From assembly GCA_023935145.1 (NCBI GenBank), contig CM043698.1, forward strand, positions 19,533,001-19,597,000: a DNA stretch of 64,000 bases, given 5' to 3'. This stretch comes from Bretschneidera sinensis (Eukaryota > Streptophyta > Magnoliopsida > Brassicales > Akaniaceae). Shown one piece after another: positions 34,073 to 44,585 of the stretch. The notes under the pieces are model-generated. The model searched no databases. It was not told the DNA's origin and saw nothing but the letters and a program-made list of their open reading frames with translations. Numbering within the stretch: the stretch's first letter is position 1; every line of letters begins with the position of its first letter. Made by a program: the position numbers and the translations under genes.

Positions 34073-35070
34073 TTGGGCACGTATTCAAAGTGTGAAGCTA
34101 ACCTATCAAGTGACGACTATCATTTGGATGAGTTGAAATCAAAAGGAATCAAGTATGGTTGGTCTTATCTTCCCCGGTGTATGAATAATTTAAATATTGG
34201 GTATGTCGTGATGAGAGACGAGTTGAAGAACCAATATGAGTATGAGTGTAGTTTTCGAGATGTCCATGCTTTGAATGGTAATGGTGATTATGTTTATGAT
34301 GATGAAGGAGGTGCTTATAAAAATTATTATTACGATCCTAAAGATGCTTACATGGTTGTGTTGCGCATGATCGTGTTTACAGAGGTTATGATGGGTATGG
34401 TACATACGATGAGCTTGTGATAGAACAAAAGGCTAATCAAATAGCTTCATCCAAACACCAAGAGAAGATAATCAAGTTGTTGAAAGAATGTAACGAATTG
34501 TGTAAGCCTTTGAATGTTGTGACATTGAAAGATGATCGAGAAATTGATAAATCAAGACCAGTTGTCATTGAGGCATCAAATGATGATAAGATAGACTCCA
34601 AAGAGCAACAAGAGAAGATTTTGAAATATGAGCCAATCCTAATCAAGGTTGAAGTCAACAATAATGATGAGATTCAAGTGGAGGTTTCACCTATTGAGTC
34701 AATTTCATGTGAGACTGTCTTAGTTGAACCAGTTCAGCAAGATGATGAATTAGTTGAGCACATTTCATATATTCAACTGGTTCAAGACCAAGATGTTGAC
34801 AAAGATGAAAGAAAGCTCAATGACAAACTTGAGGTTGTTGAGCATATTGAGCCAGTTCCATGTGGGGTTGTTTTAGTCGAACCAGTCTAGCAAGATGACA
34901 AGTTTGTTGAGTATATTGAGGACGTTGAAAAGGTTAAGGACAGACAGGAAAGCAAGCTTGATGGCAAGATTGAGGTTATGATTGACACACTCCTTGATAT
35001 TAATTTTATTCTACCTACATGGTTTCAAGCACATCGACAACAAACATTTCGACCAAAAAAAAAATTCACC
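34073..35070 (+). pseudogene. Acidic repeat-containing reading frame of LTR element copy 2
   Basis: Frames 34073-34420 and 34417-34890 overlap by four bases (a -1 type junction) and together give a Tyr/Asp-rich N-terminal half, then EKIIKLLKECNELCKPLNVV and an acidic C-terminal half. The latter contains a degenerate repeat of about 50 residues, seen as VEPVQQDDELVEHI, VEHIEPVPCGVVLVEPV and, after a TAG at 34888-34890, QDDKFVEYIEDVEKV. No enzyme motif. Likely the only product of this element family, but function is unknown. Confidence 0.45.
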
Positions 35071-35791
35071 TCCTAGTGACTTCGGCTTCAATAAGTTTCA
35101 TGACCTTGCTTTGTTTCTAGCATTTTTCAACTTGAGGTTGAGTTCTTTTTAAGTGGTGAAAAATGATGGAGTACACAAAGAAGATTAGAATTAGGGATTT
35201 TAATCTAAGAATTGAGAGATATTTTAATTATGAATTTAATTATGTAATTGACAATATTAGAGGTATTTAGAGTTTATTTACGTTTAGTTAATTAGTTTTC
35301 TAATTTAAGTTTTCCTTATCAGTCTAAGACTAGGATTTTAAGATCTCTATATAAGAGACGTCCCTATATTATTTTTAGTTAGCTTATGAATGAATAAAAA
35401 ACAGATTATTGAAATCAAAACACCTTTGTGATTAAGTTTGTTGTTCGTGCCATGTGATTTGGTTGCGGTGTTCTTTGCGTCCATGTGATTTAGATTGCGG
35501 TTCCTATGTGATTTGGATCAATCTATCTTTATTTTATTTTATTGTTCTTGTTTTTGTTCTTGGTCATTTTCTTCCGTACTGTTCTACATCAAGTATATGC
35601 ATCGCGACTTTGGACATTGAAATCTTTGGTTCCTAAAGAATTTTCCTACGTGACATTTCTTTCACCATATTCTGGTTTGAGTTACGGTGTGATTTCCATG
35701 CAAAACACCAAGGTTGTTCTTTCAGGCTATTTAGGCTATGAGTTTGATGTATTGAGGCTTTGTGCTTGTGATTAATTTTATGTAAATTGAA

Positions 35792-36843
35792 GCAGCTTTG
35801 CCCAACAGTGCCCAACAGATCCAACTACATCCACTGGATTGAAGATCTTCTCTCATCTGACATCATTCCCAACACGAATACCAACACAGATAATGTGCAG
35901 GGTTTTGATATAGGAACTGGAGCAAACTGCATTTACCCACTTCTTGGTGCATCCCTTTTGGGGTGGAGCTTTGTTGGGTCAGGTTAGCACCTTAGTTTTG
36001 TTATCATCATTCAAATTTCCTGAAACCTTTTGTTTCTCGTGCAAAATTCATTTGTATTTTTATGTGACTGAACTTGGTTGCAGATGTGACTGATGTAGCA
36101 ATAGAGTGGGCCGAGAGAAATGTTAGAAATAATCCACATATTTCAGATCTAATTGAGATTAGAAGACTTAAAAGTTGTCAAGATGCCCTCTTTTCAGAAG
36201 ATTCACATAATAACGAGTCAGTTTATGTTAAAAGCAAAATGGAAATGACTGCTGGTATAGCAGAGGATGCCGAGCCGTTACCATCATCTTCACTTGATAT
36301 GCATGCATCTGCTGATAACAGTTATCATGGACTGCCTATACTACTTGTTGTCATCAGGGATAGTGAGAAGTTTGACTTCTGCATGTGTAATCCTCCTTTT
36401 TTTGAGACCATGGAGGAAGCAGGATTGAATCCAAAAACTTCTTGTGGTGGAACTCCTGAGGAGATGGTTTGTCAAGGCGGGGAAAAGGCTTTTATAACTC
36501 GCATTATTGAAGATAGTGTTACATTGAAGCAATCTATCAGGTAGCATTCTTGTCCTAGACCTAGCTCTTGCACCTTAGATTCTTAATGTACTCCTCTATT
36601 GAAAATGAGCTTTTTATGTGTAACTTTTCTGTTAGATGGTATACTTTAATGGTTGGGAAGAAATCAAACCTCAAATTCCTAATATCAAAGCTTCGTGAAG
36701 TTAGAGTTACCATAGTTAAGACGACTGAATTTGTCCAAGGGCAAACATGTCGATGGGGCCTTGCCTGGTCTTTCGTACCCCCTGCCAGGAAGATAATATT
36801 ACCTCATGTGGCTCCGAAGAGTATCTTGTCTTTCATGCTCGAG
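35792..36843 (+). pseudogene. Truncated FIONA1 copy, exons 2-4 only
   Basis: Exon 2' (35792-35982) lacks its first bases and the upstream splice acceptor, both present in copy 1 at 21350-21375. Exon 3' (36084-36540) and exon 4' (36636-36843) are the same lengths as in the intact gene with open frames, DIGTGA and NPPF unchanged, and splice sites kept. Exon 1 and exons 5-8 are absent: 74 bases after exon 4' the sequence jumps to the block corresponding to 25472. There is no start codon context or C-terminus, so this is a pseudogene by truncation rather than by point decay. Confidence 0.9.
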
Positions 36844-36918
36844 GTTAGACATCTTTTTCTCTAGTCTGACTTAACAAGGTTGACTTTTCATGTAAACAAA
36901 CTTATCCTGCTTGATGTT

Positions 36919-37380
36919 TTACCAGTCGAAGACTATTGGGATTTTTGGCAAAACGTTTGACTGTCAACATATATCGTCAGCCATCAAAGGATTCAGATCA
37001 AAAACCACAGCCGTCCGCCATCGGAAATTGCCTCACGTGCAGCTGAAAAATCCCGATTTTCGACCACTTTCATTTCACCTTCGTCTGGTGACTATTAGCT
37101 ATGCTAAACCCTAGCTGCCATACTCCACCAGAGACGGACTGATGCACCGTCAGGTTTGCGTGGGTATTGATTGTTCTGTTTATTTTTCTGACTTGAAAAA
37201 AGAGAAAATTGGAAAAAAAATTTAATTACCTTTACTGAAATGAGGTGTTCGGTATAATTTTGATCTGAAATATTAGTGGACAATGTTAACTTCATCAGGT
37301 AATGCAAGATTTTGACGATATATGCTTTAAAGTACATTTGTTTTAAGTGATTTCTACACATTGTTTTTAAAGTACGTTTT
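36919..37380. repeat. Second copy of the leader-like block
   Basis: Nearly identical to 25472-25900, including the AAACCCTA motif and CGTCAG/GTTTGCG. Confidence 0.75.
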
Positions 37381-37479
37381 AATTAGTATCTTCAAGACAA
37401 AAGTTGTTTAAATTTACCGATATAAGCATGTCTTAATCAATTTGCAAGCATCATCTAAATACCATTAAGGATTATTGAG

Positions 37480-37700
37480 AAAAACGAAACATGGGATAAT
37501 GATATTACAAACTACTCATGATGAACTTGAAATAAAGCATAATGAACACTAATGTAGACACTACTGAAGCTCAGTATTATTGAGAAAAACGAAACATAGG
37601 ATAATGAGATTACAAACGACTCATGATGAACTTGAAATAAAGCATAAAGAACACTAACGTAGACACTACCTAAGCTCAGTATTATTCTTCAACAACACAC
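37480..37700. repeat. About 130-bp tandem duplication 3' of defensin B
   Basis: GAGAAAAACGAAACAT...GGATAATGA...CTCATGATGAACTTGAAATAAAGC occurs twice in a row (from about 37475 and again from about 37580); the equivalent site 3' of defensin A (26040-26120) has it once. Confidence 0.65.
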
Positions 37701-37774
37701 TGAAACATTTAAAGGAGAGATGATATGAACAATAAAGTTCTATCATCATATAGACCAACTATCATGCACACTAA

Positions 37775-38180
37775 TTAACATTCCTTAGTGCAAAAGCAAT
37801 GATGATGTAGACCTCGGCAATGTCCTCCAGTGAAGCCTTCTGTGTGGCAGACGGAAGCGCATTTCTCCTTCTTACAATGTCCCTTGAAATTATGGCTTTT
37901 AGACTCGCATTTCTTCGCCTCTGCTACCATCGGCCCCATCTCTGTTCCATCAATATCAAACATAAAATTAAGAGGAAATTTTAGGGAAAAAAAGAACTAA
38001 GAATGCTTTATTTTTTATTTTTTTTATTTCTAATGCACTGGGTTGTACTGCACAAAGCATATATATTCTGTTTAGGACAAAAAAATAAGAACGTAAAAAG
38101 GGAAAGAAAATATAACCAGTGGCTACAAGAAGGAATAGCAAGACGAAAACAGCTGAAAATAAACGCATTGAGCGATCCAT
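37775..38180 (-). CDS. Plant defensin B, divergent
   Basis: Exons 38117-38180 and 37775-37941, intron of 175 bases, same splice junctions as defensin A. 76 residues: signal core [18 protein letters not shown], then the mature region starting KKCESKSH. All eight cysteines are kept, but the peptide differs from A and C at many surface positions: one residue fewer in the first loop (GHCKKEKC), GGHC in place of GGDC, and HHHC in place of RRRC in the gamma-core, ending TKEC. A charge-bearing Arg triplet has become His, so charge would depend on pH. The exon 1, intron and flanks are far less changed, which points to selection on the mature peptide (inference). Confidence 0.9.
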
Positions 38181-38241
38181 GATCTTGAGAGTTGAAAGAG
38201 AGAAGGATATTGATGCAAGGATATGAAACGATGGAGAGACC

Positions 38242-38249
38242 CTTATATA
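38242..38249 (-). promoter_or_regulatory. TATA box of defensin B
   Basis: TATATAAG on the minus strand, about 60 bases upstream of the ATG. Confidence 0.65.
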
Positions 38250-38859
38250 GTAGTAGTAGTAGTAAGAGTTTAGATATATAGAAGCAAGTTAATTACCAAA
38301 GGGACAAAGACAAACCAGCACACATCTCTTTGAATGATCAAGAGAAAAAAAAAAAAAAGTGACATACTGATCTGTATCTAGCCGGTAGGGAATTTTGACC
38401 CCCCACAATCACATAATTACCGTAGCAAAATTATTTAGTCGATCATCAATCACACAATTATGATAGTAAAAATAGTGATGAAAAATAAGCACACAAATTT
38501 TAATATGATTTGACATAATTTTTTGCTTACATCCCAAGTCAATTATTATTCAATTTCTTTTACAATTTTTAGATGGATGAAAGCTGTTAAAACTCACTAC
38601 ATCTCATAATACATAATTTTTCTAGACAAAATTATATAAAAATTCTTTTAAATCTCACTATCTAAACCCTAATACACCTAATGTTTCTTTGTAAAACTTT
38701 TTGTTTACAAATTATATCGATGATTAATTTATTACACTCTAAATCAAATAAACTATTTTTATTTTCAAATTATAATAAAAATTAATATTTTTAGTACTCA
38801 TATTTATAATAACTAATTAATACTCACTGACACATTAAAAATACTTTCAATCACATAGT

Positions 38860-39245
38860 CAAAATCGTGAAACTTAAAATAACCCAACAATAGCAGATGA
38901 GGCCGCCCTAAAGTGATACTAACACATTAAAAATACTTACAATGACATAGTCAAAATCGTGAAACTTAAAATAACCCAACAATAACAGATGAGGCCGCCC
39001 TAATATGATACTGACATATTAAAAATACGTCAACAATAACAGATGAGGCCGCCCTAAAGTGATACTGACATTAAAAATACCAACAATGACAGTAAAAAAT
39101 GTGAAACTTAAAATAACCCAACAATAACAGATGAGGCCGCCCTAAAGTGATACTGACACATTAAAAAAACTTACAATAGCAAAGTCAAAAACGTAAAACT
39201 TAAAATAACCCAACAATAACAGATGAGGCCGCCCTAAAGTGATAC
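38860..39245. repeat. Tandem array upstream of defensin B
   Basis: Five units of about 50-95 bp, each with AACAGATGAGGCCGCCCTAA followed by (A)GTGATACTGACA, ATTAAAAATAC and AAACTTAAAATAACCCAA (cores near 38892, 38986, 39035, 39123 and 39217). Two units are shortened. The paralogous site upstream of defensin A (27130-27235) has one unit. Confidence 0.85.
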
Positions 39246-39587
39246 TGCTTTGCTTGCTGCTTTCTTTTTCATTATCTCTCTTTTTTCATTATCTTTTGTC
39301 AATTTACGTGATCACTTCCCCACGTAGATCTGTTTACTTGCTGCTTTTTTTTTTTCATTATCTTTCGTCAATTTACGTGATCACTTCCCCATATAGATCT
39401 GTTTTCTTGCTTTTTTGCCGACAAGTTTCCAGTACTTTGAAATTGAAACTTTTGTTTTTCATTATTGTTTGTCTTTTCTCTTTTTTTTTATCTGTAAATA
39501 AATTTGTATTAAGAAATGATATACAAAAAAAGATCTATGGGCCAAAGAGATATACAATGAGATCATATACAAAAAATCAAAAGAGGC

Positions 39588-40197
39588 TTACAAGAAGAGC
39601 CTAATATCGGGGTAAATGGCATACACTATTCTATACACATCGGTTTTAATTTTCCTGGCTAAACTATAAGCTTGAGTAGGGGTACCCTCAAATTGCTTTG
39701 CATTTCTGGCCAACCAGATGCAATGAACTGTGTTGGCTAGAGCTACTTTTTTTGCTTTTGCTGAGGGACAAATTCCCTTAGCTTCTTTCTGAATCCATTT
39801 TACTGCACTCTTCAAGGTGTTCATCTCTCTTCTGCATCCTAATCAATGCCTGATGGGGGCCCATGTAGCTTTACTAGTCCCGGCAAGAGAAGAAGAGGTG
39901 GTCAATGGATTCATCACACTCTTTGCACAAAGGGCATAACTTGTCCTCCCCTTTCAACTGCAGTCTGTCTTTAGTAAGCAGTTTCCTTTTAATAGCCAGC
40001 CATAGGATGAAAGAGTGTTTTGGGGTGCTGCAGTTATTCCATACTAGAGAAGCCCATCTGACCTTGTTTCCTTTCTGCCTCATACTATTATAAACCTTTT
40101 TAATACTGATGTCATTATGTTCTACCCACTCTAGAAGCAGGTCTGGGGCCTGCTGGTGTGAATCAGCCAAACTTACAAGCTTATTCTTAATATCCAA
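39588..40197 (-). pseudogene. LINE C-terminal zinc-binding region
   Basis: WASLVWNNCSTPKHSFILWL, LCPLCKECDESIDHLFFSC (zf-RVT, CX2C...HX4C) and, after a break near 39860, the typical C-terminus with VHCIWLARNAKQFEG. Confidence 0.75.
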
Positions 40198-40206
40198 AAA
40201 TTTTTT

Positions 40207-41851
40207 CTAGAGGGGGGAGTCTTCATACTTAGTATTGGCCAACCAAAATGATCTGCCTTGTAGGTAGCAATGATGCACCCACTTCACCCACAGTGAGTCC
40301 TTCTTATGGTGGATGTTCCACAGGGCTCTGGAGATGAGAGCTTTATTCCAGATTTTAAGGTCAACCAGGCCTAAACCTCCTTCAGATTTAGGATTGCATA
40401 ATTCCTTCCAGGCTACCAGGGATTTTCTTGGACCCGAATGCCTGCCATTCCATAGAAATAATATGCACAATCTTGTGATTTTGTCTATTATGTTGGCAGG
40501 TATAGGGAATATAGCAAGCCAAAAACATTCAACCCCTTGAATCACTGATTTTATCAACTCAATTCTACCAGCATATGATAGAGCAGACCCAGCCCAAGCA
40601 GTAATGTAAGTAGATATTTTATCAATAAGGGGGAAATAATGGGCTGCATTTAATCTAGAAAAAGCTAGGGGCACCCCCAAGTACCTAAATAGAAAACTTC
40701 CTTCCTCCATACCTGTAAGATTTCTAATTTCATTCAGCTCAGAAATAGGGATCCCAGCCTGAAATAAGTTGGGCTTAGGCAAGCTTGCTTTCAGCCCTGA
40801 GCATTCACTGAAATTCTCAAAACAATTCATAATCAGCCCTACAGACCAGGCTTCACCCTTTGCAAATAGAATTAAGTCATCTGCAAAAGCAAGATGAGTT
40901 ATTTTGAGCTTGTCACATTTAGGATGGTATTTGAACCCATCTTCCTCTTTCAATCTAGCCAACAGTCTAGAGAGGTATTCTAGACTAATCACAAATAAGT
41001 ATGGAGACAGAGAGTCCCCTTGTCTAAGCCCTCTTTTCCCAGCAAAAAAAACCATGCAAGCTTCCATTAATGGAAATAGAGTAAGTAGTAGTAGATACAC
41101 ATTCCATGATCCATACTCTAAACTTGTCTGGGAACCCCAGACTAGAAAGCATGCTATTCAGAAATTCCCAGTTGACAGTGTCATAGGCTTTTCTTAGATC
41201 AATTTTAATCATGCACCTTGGGGAAATCCTCTTCCTACTGTACTTTCTTAACAACTCCTGAACTAAATATATATTTTCTGTCATGCTTCTAGATTTGATG
41301 AATGCAGCCTAAGCAGGGTTAATTATGTTACCCAGGATAGGGTATAGTCTAGAGGTAAGGATCTTTGATATGATCATGTATACCACATTGCAGCAGGCTA
41401 TAGGCCTATAGTCTTCCACCTTAAAGGCTTGCTTGCTCTTAGGAATTAAAGCCAATGCTGTATGATTCATTTGTTTCAGAAGCTTTCCATTCAAAAAGAA
41501 TTCCTGCACAACCTCAATCACCTCCAGTTTGATGTACTTCCAAGCTTTTTTGAAGAAGTCAGAAGTGTAACCATCAGGCCCTGGAGATTTGTCTTCCCGT
41601 ATACTGAAAAGAGCTTCTTTGATCTCCTCTTCAGTAACCTTCTTTACCAGATTGACAGCTTGCAACTCTGTAACCTTAGGACTCTTCTCCATAACTTCCA
41701 GATCAATAGGTCTACATGAACTAGAAGAGCCAAGTAGGTCCTCATAGAACTTAAGGAATTCACTAACCACTTCTCTCTCAGATGTAGTATGGGAGCCAGA
41801 TGCTGTTTCAACAGCTGCAATGTGGTTCTTACAGGACTTTCTTCTCATCAT
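40207..41851 (-). pseudogene. LINE reverse transcriptase
   Basis: In order: EDKSPGPDGYTSDFFK, ALIPKSKQAFKVEDYRPIA, DLRKAYDTVNWEFL, GLRQGDSLSPYLF and the active site LAFADDLILF. Interrupted by a TAG at 41309-41311 and a frameshift near 41035-41060, so spread over three frames. Confidence 0.9.
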
Positions 41852-42114
41852 GGCATGGAAAAACTTGGACCCCCTATCACTATTCAGAAGAAACCTACAT
41901 TTAGCCTATTGAGAAAAGAAGCTTCTCTCTGCCTCAGTAAGCTTGAATGCTTTGAGTTTCTGGACTACCACCCTAGACTGTAGCTCTATGTCAGAGGTGT
42001 TCTCATGCAGTTCTTCTTGAAGTCTGACCAGGACTTGAGATGCTTCCAAAGCTCTTGTAGAAATGTGACTAAAATGCCTCTCATTTAACAGCTTGAGGTG
42101 GCATTTTAGAAGCT

Positions 42115-42945
42115 TCAAATTTCTGCAAAGCTTGAACATTTTAGTCCCACCAATGCTGCCTCTCCAATTAGCACTAATTGTTTCAAAGAATTTCTCATGC
42201 TTAGCCCACATGTTAAAGAATTTGAAGGATTTTTTCCCACCCTATCTTCATCAAACAACTTGATTATACAAGGAGAATGATCAGAGAGGCACCTAGTAGG
42301 GGGAAATCTAGCTTGAGCTCTGTAACCCTTCTGAAACCAAACATTATTTACCATTGCCCTGTCTAACTTACTCCAAATATGATTGTTTAACCATGTGAAC
42401 TTACACCCAGTGAAGTTGATATCTGACAAGCCAGTTTCTCTGTAACACTCCAAGGGGTCTCTTAGCTCATAGTCAGTGACAGGACGACCATTGGCTTTTT
42501 CATCAGCTACAAACACATTGTTAAAGTCCCCTACCACTAGCCAGGGAACTGCATTCTCAGAGTTGAACTTGCAAAGATTATCCCATAATTGTCTTCTAGA
42601 TACAATAGAATTAAAACCATAAATAAAACTTATAACAAAATTACAAGATGAAATTAAGCATGTTACATTACAATGAATCACATGAGGACTAGAGTGAGTG
42701 ACAGATATACTCACCTTGCATGGATCCCAAAGCACCACAATCCTGCCTGCAGCATGAGTTTGGAAGTTGTTCACTTGTCTCCACAATTTGAACTTGTTAC
42801 CCATGATTCTGCCTAACTTTTCCTCATCTAGCTTTGACTCCAAGATCCCCATTAAATCAATCCTGTTGCTTCTCATGAGGTGCATCACCCCATTTTGTTT
42901 CAGGGATTTGTGAAGACCCTTGATGTTCCAACAAGCAACTATCAT
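42115..42945 (-). pseudogene. LINE apurinic endonuclease domain
   Basis: ACWNIKGL, ILESKLDEEKL, WLVVGDFNNV, FTWLNN, SKLDRAMVN and LSDHSPCII are the ordered motifs of the APE-like endonuclease (including the catalytic GDFN and SDH). The frame shifts near 42235 and continues at 42211-41906, ending in a TAG. Confidence 0.85.
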
Positions 42946-43160
42946 TGGTGGGTTAGGGAGGCTTCCCCTCCCTTACCTTCTGATTGAATTTTAGCCATTG
43001 AAGACTTGAGCTTCTTCTTCTTTACTGTTGTCTGGAATCCATCTTCACCAGATATCTTCTCATTTGCACTAGCCCAGAAGGTCACCTTTTGAGCCTTGAT
43101 ACTGCTATCAGGATTAGATGAGGCCAAAGTTTTTCCAATCTGATTTGAGTTACATTCCAC
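42942..43160 (-). pseudogene. LINE ORF1 C-terminal remnant
   Basis: Lys-rich tail (VKKKKLKSSMAKIQ) directly upstream of the endonuclease frame; the rest of ORF1 is missing because of 5' truncation. Confidence 0.5.
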
Positions 43161-43341
43161 CCTTGCTTCCTTACTAGATGCATTCCCTTCTAGGTTTAGG
43201 TCCTTAGATTGAAAGTAAACCTTTTTAGACTGGGAGAGCAGCTTTGAAGCTCATTACTGATTCTTGGAAGGTAAAAGTTCTAACTCAATTCCATGATAGT
43301 GGTTAGATTGTGTTTAAATTTGAAAATGTCTTTTCTCTTTT

Positions 43342-43623
43342 GTTTTTACGCAAAAGTAAGATTCCCTGTCCTTTGTTGCTTAGGGCGAGTGAGGAAACTT
43401 GCCTTGATGAAGCCAAATAGTCATTTCAAGTGGAAATTGTCATGTGTCAAGTTTAGTGACAAGTGGAGCCTTCTAATAAGTGTTTCTAGTAATTGTTACA
43501 CTAAAAGTATCCAGAGGTAGAAAAGTATAATTATCTATTGTGTTCTTTTTTATAATTTGAAAATTTTATACTACTAATACTAATTAAGAAAAAAAACAAA
43601 ACTTTAAAATCTTTACATTAATA

Positions 43624-43661
<38 letters not shown>

Positions 43662-44504
43662 ATATGTTATTTATAAATAAAATATATTCATATGTACACT
43701 TTCGAGAGTTTTAAGCTAACTTGCATTTTTGAGAATTTTAATTTTAAAGCCATAAAAAGAATTGACTTTTATAAGTAATAAATTATAGCATTCATTTGTC
43801 ATTATAGATAATATTTTTTAATTTTAATTATTTATTAGATTCGATTACTTGATCCGTTGGTTGAACCATTAACCCATTGATCCGATCCTTTAATCGGGTC
43901 AATGTCTAATATGAATTTAATAACTATGGTTAAGTACAAATTGGTGGACCTCAAATATACATTTATGCCCCTCATTAATTAAATGGAAAATTGGTCGACA
44001 TGTTTATAGCAAAATGGTTATCTTATACAAGTAAGATTGTCCTCAATTAATAAGGAGTGGTTCAGTGATAGAATTTGAGAACTCGAGATCTCAAGTTTGA
44101 CACTTCTCATATCCCCTTGGTCATTACAAGGCTATTTAATTAAATAATTCGTTTATCTAATGCGTGGAATATAAAAGGTCATGCACTTTAATGTTTATGG
44201 TCCAAAATATATCCACCAAAACGATTTCTCGGTTTAAAAAAAAAAACAAGCCCTCAATTAATTGATATGATACTTGTTCATTTGTTAGTTTATTTTACAA
44301 TAAGAATCACTTTTAAGTTTATTTAAGCACTTAATTACTGCAAAGCACTACTAATAATTTACTAGTTCAATCTATACAGATTGACTTGGTCTTGACAGTA
44401 CCCAATTTTTATTTTTTTAAAATTTAAATCAAGTCTCAATAGATTTGACCTAGCGGTCACCTTTCATTTTTGTAATACAATCTTTGCAGATTATACATCG
44501 TTAA
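43342..44504. repeat. Paralogous block B, right part
   Basis: Resumes after the LINE and matches 27380-28495 and 47400-48595. Includes an (AT)n tract at 43626-43660 and the tRNA-Gly-like SINE sequence near 44050. At about 44505 it jumps into sequence 3' of a defensin gene, marking the B/C duplication junction. Confidence 0.8.
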
Positions 44505-44585
44505 CTTGAAATAAAGCATAATGAACACTAATGCAAACACTATTGAAGGCTCAGCATTATTCTTCAACAACACTGAAGCATTTAA

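Larger units (their letters stand above)
31780..35591 (+). mobile_element. Non-autonomous LTR retrotransposon, copy 2 (no copia insert)
   Basis: The 5' LTR is 31780-32192 and the 3' LTR 35164-35591; PBS-like TGGTATCTGAACC follows the 5' LTR. Same insertion site as copy 1, so it was duplicated with its surroundings. Lacks the copia element. Its 5' LTR carries a dense G-to-A cluster (31815-31905) and a 41-bp tandem duplication near 31970-32050. Confidence 0.8.
39485..43326 (-). mobile_element. LINE (L1-type non-LTR retrotransposon), 5'-truncated
   Basis: Bounded by a 15-bp target duplication TGTCTTTTCTCTTTT (39470-39484 and 43327-43341). The A-tail lies at the left end (poly-T on the plus strand, 39481-39489). 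The orthologous blocks at 27370 and 47390 show the empty site. Order on the minus strand: end of ORF1, endonuclease, RT, zinc finger. Frameshifts and stops disable it. Confidence 0.92.

Noticed and set aside
35787..35987. A new start codon for the FIONA1 copy at 35787
   Set aside because: The apparent start lies in former intron sequence joined by the deletion; the frame closes just past exon 2', and exons 1 and 5-8 are missing.
38860..39245. Regularly spaced repeats resembling a CRISPR-like array
   Set aside because: The spacers are themselves repeats, unit length varies, and the setting is a plant nuclear genome; it is a minisatellite.
39239..39604. Phe/Ser-rich plus-strand protein upstream of defensin B
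   Set aside because: Low-complexity pyrimidine tract running into the LINE 3' end; no independent support.
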